Positions 57,218 to 64,000 of a DNA stretch of 64,000 bases are shown piece after piece; within the stretch, counting starts at the first letter, position 1; every line of letters starts with the position of its first letter. Made by a program: the position numbers and the translations under genes. A model generated the notes under the pieces. It was not told the DNA's origin. It saw nothing but the letters and a program-made list of their open reading frames with translations, and ran no database searches. Source of the stretch: Cryptomeria japonica (lineage: Eukaryota; Streptophyta; Pinopsida; Cupressales; Cupressaceae); contig NC_081406.1 of NCBI RefSeq assembly GCF_030272615.1, forward strand, positions 142,075,299 to 142,139,298, read 5' to 3'.

Positions 57218-58628
57218 TGTAATATCCCTTGCTGATATAATACTGAAAGGTAGGGAATATTGTCAAACACTTAGCAGATTTCCTGCTGTTCTTGTTTTCA
57301 GACTGAGATTTCTGTGTGTTATTGATTCTGAAGTTTGTCTTCAAACTTATGCGAGTTTCAATAATGATCAAAGCAATAACTGATTGCAAATATAACCAGA
57401 AGATATGCGAACAACTAAAAATGCAAAACTTACTTCAAATCTGACTTCTAATGGACATTGACATTGTCTCATACATGCTTCGGAATTAAACATTGACTGT
57501 CGAGACTGTTGTTATGAATTGCTGATTACATTACAGTCATTACATGAACATAGGAAACTCTCTTTCTCAATAACCAATTAACCTTCTAGTGGCTGTCCCT
57601 AATTCTGAAGACAAGTACTCAGAAAATGACCAAATGATAAGCCAGAAATATGTCAAAAACCTGATTTAATGATGCCAATCCGAAGAAGAGTGCCAGGCAA
57701 TGAAGTCTGATTATTTTGGTGATTTTTTGGAAGCCTCCAAGCATGAAATCGCCCCTCCTAGAGCAGGCCGCCCAACCCTTGAAGTTGCAGATTAAGATAT
57801 AAAATAATGCCAGCTTCTTTGCATCCGAATTAGTGATCAAAATGATTGTCTTGTCAAGGCGATCTGATTGAGCTTCTACCCACAAAGTTCTCTCCCTCCA
57901 ATTGTTAGCAATGAGCAAATATGTGAGAATCAATGGGTCTGGTTGGACCCCTATGGAAGACCTGAAAGTATATCAAAACTTCCTCAAATGCACTCCAAAC
58001 ACCTCCCAAATATTCCCTCATAGATCGCCTATCACCCTAGATGAAAAATAGATGCACTTGGGAGATTCGGAGTCCTTATTCTGAAGTATAACCTTATCAC
58101 CATGAAAATGCAAAGTAGCACAATTAGAAAGACTGAAATGTCTTTCTCTCTGAGCTGCAAATTTGAATTCGAAAGAAGACTTCACAAATTAGGTGATGAT
58201 GTAGATTCCATCACGAATCCACTCACTAGAAGAAGAACTAGGGTTTCATCCAGCCCTTCAATCAATCTATTGAAGGTTTGCATCCTCAAAGATTCAACTA
58301 ATGCAAAGCATTAGACAGATCCTCAAAATTCATAATCCAAATCTGCTTTGAAGCCTCATGTTGATCTCCTTAAATACTTTTTGAACCCAACATCCAGAAG
58401 CTTCTAGAAGTGACTTTATGAAATAATATTTAAATTGTCACTTCATTAAATTAATTAAATATAAAGTCATCTTTAATTTTTAATTAATTTGATAACTTTA
58501 TAAATAATTAACTTAATATTATTAATTAAAATAATTAATCAAGTTATCCATAAAATATATCAATTATTAGGACAACTTAATTAATTAAATTGATTAATTA
58601 ATTTCTCTCCAAAAATGGGGGCATTACA
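57218..58628 (-). repeat. 3' LTR of the gag-only element
   Basis: It is 1411 bp and complete. The U3 is AT-rich (58440-58610). The matching sequence at 60403-61517 shows scattered substitutions, so the insertion is not recent. Confidence 0.88.
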
Positions 58629-58669
58629 ATCCGTCCCTCCTAAAATTGCTTGTCTCCAAGCAATCTCTG

Positions 58670-59308
58670 CTACAAGAAAAACTCTACTCCACCTAGATCC
58701 CAAAGGAAAATATGTGTAATGTCCTTGTTGTCACCAAAGAGCTCCTGTAACACCAACTGAATCTTCTGAAACAATCCAATCACCTCATCATGTGCAATAG
58801 GAGTGTAAGCCTCAACCCTGACAATACCTGGATCCCAAACCAATCCATCAATCCTACCATATGAGATGAAAAGAAAATATCTCCTCAAGTCACCATGAAT
58901 CACCCATCCGTGAAAGTTGACCAACAAGGAAATGTGGAAATGAACTCCCACATACCAATGAAACAACACAAATGGCCACCCAACATTGCTATGATAAATT
59001 AGATCAACAACATGAATAATGTCATAGATGTCAACATACCATTGTAAACCAAAGAAATCCATCTCATACTCATTGCCCATCGAATAGATATGTCCCCACA
59101 CACTTTCATGCCACTGAATAGCTAATGTAGACCATGCCAAATCTAAAAGTGCATTGGAAAACAAAACAGGACAGCCACTAACCCATGCAGAATCAAGGAA
59201 AATTGAATCACCAATCAAGAAATGGATAGCTGCCATATCATAATAAATAGGTGTCCCCCCCCAAATTGGTAATGTAGGTGTCTTTCTTAACACCCCAAAG
59301 TAATTCAT
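58670..59308 (-). pseudogene. 212-aa ORF unique to the gag-only element
   Basis: The 212-codon frame is unusually rich in Trp, Tyr, Phe and His (for example IYYDMAAIHFLIGDS, WPFVLFHWYVGVHFHISLL). Its C-terminal ~40 residues (LFQKIQLVLQELFGDNKDI, then WDLGGVEFF) match the tail of the plus-strand gag-only element at 5230-5330. After a TAG the frame continues as QRLLGDKQF, another TAG, EGRIVMPPF, running into the LTR like chromovirus pol. The N-terminal 170 residues match no family I know. Because its end is conserved between two elements, at least that part was coding. It is called a pseudogene because of the stops. Confidence 0.55.
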
Positions 59309-59420
59309 GTGTGGTTGATCTCATAAGGTCACTATGCTCATCCGTGATTGCATATTCTTCAACCTCTTGATCATCATGAAAACCCAATAAAGCAATATGT
59401 GACTCCTCGAGAGTTGATTT

Positions 59421-60336
59421 CTAATCATACTCACCTTGCCCATGTTCCATCTCTATGTCTTCTTTTATTGGAAGAAAGAATGATCGAAGATATGCTTCTC
59501 TTTGTTGTATTGCTTGATCTATATGATTGTAGCGCTCCTTGACCTTTCGTAAGTGTTGCCTTGTTTGGGTAGCTAGCAACTTAGCTTGCCTAGCTTTCCT
59601 TAACCACACATCACACATGCTTTGAGTCCTTTTTACGTCCTCTATGCTATGATGCACAAAATCATACCTCTTACTACTTACATCAGCAACCCATCTCATA
59701 ACTACCTTACCAAACTTGAATGCCAACATTTCTCATTTCATGAGTAGAGGATGCAAACTCATGAAAATGAGGAGGTAAACAGCAGCTGTCCAAAATCAGA
59801 ATTTTACCCTTCTCTTTGCTTTCTTTGGAAGAATCATCATTAATTGGCGTCATAGAAGTGACTACTATTACATCTTTATTTTCAAACAATTCCCCATCAG
59901 ATGAAGATACATGAACTTCATTGGAGACATCCTGGATTTCTATCATGCCACCTCTTTGAGCTAAACCAACCTCTTCACAACCTTTATCTAGGTAAATTTC
60001 TAGATCACCAACGAAGAATCTCGAGCCATTTGAAACAATTTGTTCTTCATTCTCTTTCTTGCTTGTTCCATTTTCTTTAACCATCCGTTCATCTATACAT
60101 TTGTGATTGATCTCCCATGGACCTTTACAAGTGAAGCATAGAACTTGTCTTCTCATTTCATTCTTGCTTATACTATGCTCCTGTATGGATGTTTTCCCAT
60201 GATCACTTGTAGGCTAAGAAATTTCCTTTCTTTTTGATTTCCCAAACATTCCTAGAAATCCTTGTTTTGTTTTCGGATCATTCCACAAATCATACAAGTT
60301 CCACATCAAATCAATAGTGGATTTATCGAAAGCCAT
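59421..60336 (-). pseudogene. Small gag with zinc knuckle, broken
   Basis: The first in-frame ATG after the PBS is at 60336 (MAFDKSTIDLMWNLYDLW). A TAG at about 60214 interrupts, and the same frame resumes to the knuckle CFTCKGPWEINHKC (about 60140-60100), the CX2CX7HXC form shared with the chromovirus gags, then an acidic linker to 59707. A further stretch (59729-59421) with a coiled-coil-like LLATQTRQHLRKVKERYNH follows in another frame. The large capsid core of normal gags (WW block) is absent. Confidence 0.75.
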
Positions 60337-60389
60337 CTTTCCTTTGTTCTGATTGTCAAAGATTTCCCCAACAAGATGGCAGGATGATG

Positions 60390-60401
60390 GCTCTGATACC
60401 A
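60390..60401 (-). other. PBS of the gag-only element (initiator tRNA-Met)
   Basis: Minus strand TGGTATCAGAGC, one base from the LTR end at 60403. Confidence 0.9.
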
Positions 60402-60402
60402 C

Positions 60403-61517
60403 TGTAATATCCCCTGCTGATATAGTACTGAAAGATAGGGAATATTATCAAACACTTAACAGATTTCCTGTTGTTCTTGTTTTTAGACTGAGATTTCTGC
60501 GTGTTGTTGATTCTGAAGTTTGTCTTCAGACTTATGCGAGTTTCAATAATGATCAAAGCAATAACTGATTGCAAATATAACCAAAAGATATGCAAACAAC
60601 TAAAAATGCAAAATATACATCAAATCTGACTTCTAATGGACATTGACATTTTGTCATACATGCTTCGGAATTAAACATTGACTGTCGAGACTGTTGTTAT
60701 GAATTTCCGATTACATTACAGTCATTACATGAACATAGAAAACTCTCTTTCTCAATAACCAATTAACCTTCTAATGGCTGTCCATAATTCTGAAGACAGG
60801 TACTCAGAAAATGACCAAATGATAAGCCAGAAATATGTCAAAAACCTGATTTAATGAGATCGATCCGAAGAAGAATGTCAGGCGATGAAGTCTGATTATT
60901 TTGGTGGATTTTTGGAAGCCTCCAAGCATGAAATCGCCCCTCCTAGAGCAGTCCGCCCAACCCTTGAAGTTGCAGATTAAGATATAAAATAATGCCAACT
61001 TCTTTGCATCCGAATTAGTGATCAAAATGATTGTCTTGCCAAGGCGATCTGATTGAGCTTCTACCCACAAATTTCTCTCCCTCCAATTGTTAGCGATGAG
61101 CAAATATGTGAGAATCAATGGGTCTGGTCGGACCCCTATGGCAGACCTGAAAGTGTATCAAAACTTCCTCAAATGCACTCCAAACACCTCCCAAATATCC
61201 CCTCATAGATCGCCTATCACCCTAAATGAAAAATAGATGCACTTGGGAGATCCGGAGTCCTTATTCTAAAGTATAACCTTATCACCATGAAAATGCAAAG
61301 TAGCACAATTAGAAAGACTGAAATGTCTTTCTCTCTCAGCTGCAAATTTGTCTTCGAAAGAACACTTCACAAATTAGGTGCTGATGTAGATTCCGTCACG
61401 AATCCACTCCCAAGAAGAAGAACTAGGGTTTCATCCAGCCCTTCAATCAATCTGCTAAAGGTTTGCGTCCTCAGAGATTCAACTAATGCAAAGCATTAGA
61501 CAGTTCCTCAAAATTCA
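60403..61517 (-). repeat. 5' LTR of the gag-only element, truncated
   Basis: It matches 57218-58335 and is interrupted at 61518 by the TGTAATG start of another LTR. The remaining ~0.3 kb of U3 would lie beyond the window. Confidence 0.88.
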
Positions 61518-62000
61518 TGTAATGTCCCCTTTTTAGCGCAACATGATATGGGGTGTTGTTAGCCTATTCTGACACGGTTCCGAAGGCTAACAAGGACATT
61601 GGTGGGATCCTAAGGTGTTTTGGCCTAGGTGTTTTCAGTTTCAGGCCAATCGGTGCTGCTCTGACAAGGTTTCTAGACACTTACTATTTATAGTAAGTTA
61701 GTCTCCAAGCAGTGACTTGAAATTTTTAGTGCTTCCCTGGTTGGCATAATTATTAGTAAAAAATATTTGAAGGCGACAATGATTTAAAGGGATTATCAAC
61801 AATGTTTTAATATTTAACGATAAAGTGTAAAGTTAAATTAAATATTTAACTTTATCGTTATATTATAAGGTTGGGAATATAAAGTAATGTTTAAAATATT
61901 AAAAGATCCCTTTAATGTGTACATTGTGGGAAATAATATTTTATTCTAAAATGTATTATCCCACATTTAGGAAATGAAGTGTTTGCATCCAGGAAGAAGA

Positions 62001-62007
62001 TATAAAT
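62001..62007 (+). promoter_or_regulatory. TATA box of LTR I
   Basis: AGATATAAATTGAGG lies about 480 bp into the LTR and about 830 bp before its end, leaving the CTACAGTA repeats in the predicted transcript. Confidence 0.5.
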
Positions 62008-62269
62008 TGAGGTTGCGAGCTCTCTTTTGGGGTATGCTTGGATGAGATTAATGTTATGCTGTTGGATTTCGTAGAGATCTGATTATTGGGCTTGGAGGAC
62101 GGAATCCCTCTTTGCTAGCATTCTCTTCGCTGTTGAAAGACACAGTCAAGAGGATTAATGGTGTTTTCATTCAGGAAACACATTGGGCTTCATCTGGTGC
62201 TTTCGCATGAATTTTTTACAAAGGTTTGAAACTGCAGATTCGAAGATAGTGATTTTGCTACAATACCGC

Positions 62270-62480
62270 GTGAATAGTGTTTTTGCTGCAGTACTGTGTG
62301 AATAGTGTTTTGCTACAGTACCAAGTGAATAGTGTTTTTGCTACAGTATCACGTGAATAGTGTTTTACTACAGTACCGCATGAATAGTGTTTTTGCTACA
62401 GTGTCGCATGAATAGTGTTTTTGCTACAGTGCCCCGTGAATAGTAAAAATGCTATAGTGCCATGAATAGTGCTGCTATGG
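62270..62480 (+). repeat. ~28-bp CTACAGTACCGCGTGAATAG repeats in LTR I leader
   Basis: About eight units of TTTTGCTACAGTACCGYRTG plus AATAGTG follow one another with a 27-28 bp period. They degenerate at the right end (GCTATAGTGCCATGAATAGT, then GCTATGGTGCATGAACAATG). The same words occur in LTRs A-H. Confidence 0.9.
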
Positions 62481-62831
62481 TGCATGAACAATGTTGGTAT
62501 GAAGTTTACTTGTTTTTCCTGCTGATTAGAAGTTTGGAAGGCTACCATTACATCTACAGACCACTACAACATTCAATTACAGGTTTTTTTAATCATATTT
62601 TCATAACTAAGCATTGTAATTGTTGAATACAAACCTGAATAATTGTCATGTGCACATTTATATTGCAAATCAGTATTTAACAACAAATAAGAAGTTTCGG
62701 GTTTTGCATATATTGTTGTATGTTTGTCAAGTGTTTGATAAAATGCCATGTTGATTATTAAGCAATTTAATTGATATCATATAGTAGTTTGCAAGTCTCT
62801 TTCAAAATGAAAATAGGGGTGGTCATTGCAG

Positions 62832-62843
62832 TGGTATCAGAGG
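62832..62843 (+). other. PBS of the terminal gypsy element
   Basis: TGGTATCAGAGG, one base after the LTR end. It differs from the usual TGGTATCAGAGC at the last position. Confidence 0.85.
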
Positions 62844-62983
62844 TATAAGTCCTGCCATCCTGTGGAGGTCTTACAAAGACTTTGGAATAGCCGAATAGAG
62901 GGAAAAGTGTTTGACGAAATATCAAAACATTAAAATTAGAAATTAATGAATTAAAAAAACATGCTAAGCATGTATGTTTAAGC

Positions 62984-64000
62984 ATGCAACAGGGGCCTTA
63001 TAACTTCTGCCATACCAAAGCAAGACAAAACAGAAATTTGAACTCACAGAGCGAGCAATCTAGTTCATCCGTGCAGGTGGACATAGAATCCAGTCATACA
63101 GACATAAAGGAGATATTCTTTGATCAGGACAGCAGTATGGGTGACCGAGATGATAGGAATACCGATCCAGATCAGGGGGAGGTAATGTTTAGACAGTTAC
63201 TGGGTACGTTAGAGCAAGGGCAGCTTATGCAGCAGGAGCAGAATAGGCGAATGGACATGATGTTGCAGCTTATGGCTAGACAGATGGGCGTCAATATTAA
63301 TCCAGGTGATGCCAACAATGGAAACAATAACAATGGGGGAAGCGATAACAATAGGGGCAATGATAAAAATGGAGGCCGAGGCAACAACAATGGCCCTGAG
63401 AATAACATTAATGGTAATAATGGACATGGCAACAATGGGAATGAGGCGGATAACTTTAGACACGTTGCACGCCCAGCTCGAACAGCGAGCTCGAGACCTC
63501 TTCTACCCACCTTCCCAACTAGGGATCTGGTTCAACCAGTGAACAAACCGCAGATTACTGAGTTACAGGGTCAATTCAGGAGGGACTGGGAGGCTAGTGG
63601 ACCCGAGTTTCAGGCAGATATTTCTCTCAGAGATTATATGGACTTGAGGATGAGACATATGCCTAGAGCAAGAGGGAGGAATCAGAATTTTGAGCTGAGA
63701 AAGAAAGTTGGAAAACTTTCCTTGCCTTATTATGATGCTTCAGGGAAGATGACCGCACGAGCTTGGGTGCAGAAGGTAGATACATACTTGCAGCTAAATC
63801 CTATGCCTGAGGAGGAGGCTATCAAGTATGCGGCTATGCATTTGGACGGCGTTGCGCATGAATGGTGGCATCATGGCATGGTGACTCTGGGGCATAATTA
63901 GATTACATCCTATGAGGAATTCACAGAAAGATTGATTGAGAGATTTGACACTAGGGATCCCGAGTTACATTTCAAGGAGCTAGCACAATTAAAACAGTCA
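62984..64000 (+). pseudogene. gag: Gag of the terminal gypsy element, runs off window
   Basis: The ATG at 62984 starts 305 open codons. N-terminal region with a helical segment (QLLGTLEQGQLMQQEQNRRM); an Asn/Gly low-complexity stretch (about 63300-63450); then the gag core with YYDASGKMTARAWVQKVDTY and the WW block (VAHEWWHHGMVTLGHN). TAG at 63899-63901 falls where relatives have Gln (HNQVTEY). The frame continues to the window edge (ERLIERFDTRDPELHF). It is the same family type as the chromovirus gags but clearly diverged. Pol would lie beyond the window. Confidence 0.88.

Larger units (their letters stand above)
57218..61517 (-). mobile_element. Non-autonomous LTR retrotransposon (gag-only)
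   Basis: The 3' LTR (57218-58628, 1411 bp; minus strand starts TGTAATGCCCCCA and ends GGGATATTACA) and the 5' LTR (60403-61517, truncated) are near copies. The 1774-bp interior has a tRNA-Met PBS, a small zinc-knuckle gag and a 212-aa ORF, but no protease, RT or integrase. It must have depended on enzymes from a relative. The 5' LTR is cut by the plus-strand element starting at 61518. Confidence 0.88.
61518..62830 (+). repeat. LTR I, 5' LTR of a plus-strand gypsy element
   Basis: It starts TGTAATGTCCCCTTTTTAGC and ends GGTCATTGCA; 1313 bp. TATA at 62001 (TATAAATTG). Its U3 shares ACTTACTATTTATAGTAAGT with the LTR at 5382-6160 (near 5576). The leader carries the CTACAGTA/GTGAATAGT repeats. 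It was inserted into the U3 of the gag-only element's 5' LTR; the right target duplication is outside the window. Confidence 0.9.

Noticed and set aside
57620-57933. 104-aa minus-strand ORF (also 60804-61118)
   Set aside because: It lies wholly within the two LTRs of the gag-only element, has no recognisable motif, and shows substitutions without obvious constraint.
63172-63510. Minus-strand 112-aa Leu/Pro-rich ORF
   Set aside because: Antisense of the Asn/Gly low-complexity part of the plus-strand gag.

Overview
The window looks like intergenic DNA from a large, repeat-rich plant nuclear genome. Every strong coding signal is a plant-type LTR retrotransposon (Ty3/gypsy chromovirus and Tat-like) or a hAT transposon. 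There are no bacterial operons and no rRNA or tRNA genes, and I found no intact host gene. The family mix and very long LTRs would suit a gymnosperm such as a conifer, but the sequence alone does not prove that. LTR letters (A-J, O, P) and element numbers below are my own labels. Layout, left to right. 1-8936 (+ strand) is a patchwork of broken pieces: the 3' part of a very long LTR, a gag-protease pseudogene with its own truncated LTR, a second CCHC gag-protease relic with PPT and a short LTR, and a degenerate LTR tail. 8937-10126 holds nothing I recognise. About 10127-54904 is best read as one old Tat-like element on the minus strand, blown apart by later insertions. From its 5' end (right side) it has a truncated 5' LTR (54904-53457), a TGGCGACTC-type primer binding site, gag, protease, an extra RNase H, RT, RNase H, and the start of integrase (33565-33368). 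A long 3' LTR follows (33367-33234, then 16833-10127) that appears to contain a decayed ORF of about 1040 codons (15083-11957). Inserted into this element are: a 4.5 kb solo LTR with a GGTTG target duplication (46475-51007); a chromovirus copy with a GATGA target duplication (33571-42877), itself carrying a 1.9 kb AT-rich insertion with a leucine-rich-repeat gene fragment; a hAT element with a 2-oxoglutarate oxygenase exon fragment (about 51990-53370); a 1 kb non-autonomous hAT (10648-11650); and an LTR-like segment (16834-33233) that received a tandem chromovirus array (17781-32562). The array is the most structured part. Two different copies of one chromovirus family lie head to tail, and the four LTRs between them abut with the same 2-nt joint. 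The two middle LTRs are chimeras of their neighbours, as unequal crossing-over predicts. 54905-55330 is a short LTR with PBS. 55341-57217 is unassigned, with one possible exon. 57218-61517 (minus) is a non-autonomous LTR element with a small zinc-knuckle gag and an unfamiliar 212-aa ORF. 61518-64000 (+) is the 5' LTR, PBS and gag of another gypsy element that runs off the window. The chromoviruses encode a single gag-protease-RT-RNase H-integrase-chromodomain polyprotein. It is primed from initiator tRNA-Met, and its stop codon lies just inside the 3' LTR. The copy at 26677-31476 is intact except for one in-frame TAG. Decay is dominated by CAG-to-TAG changes, as expected from cytosine methylation at CHG sites.
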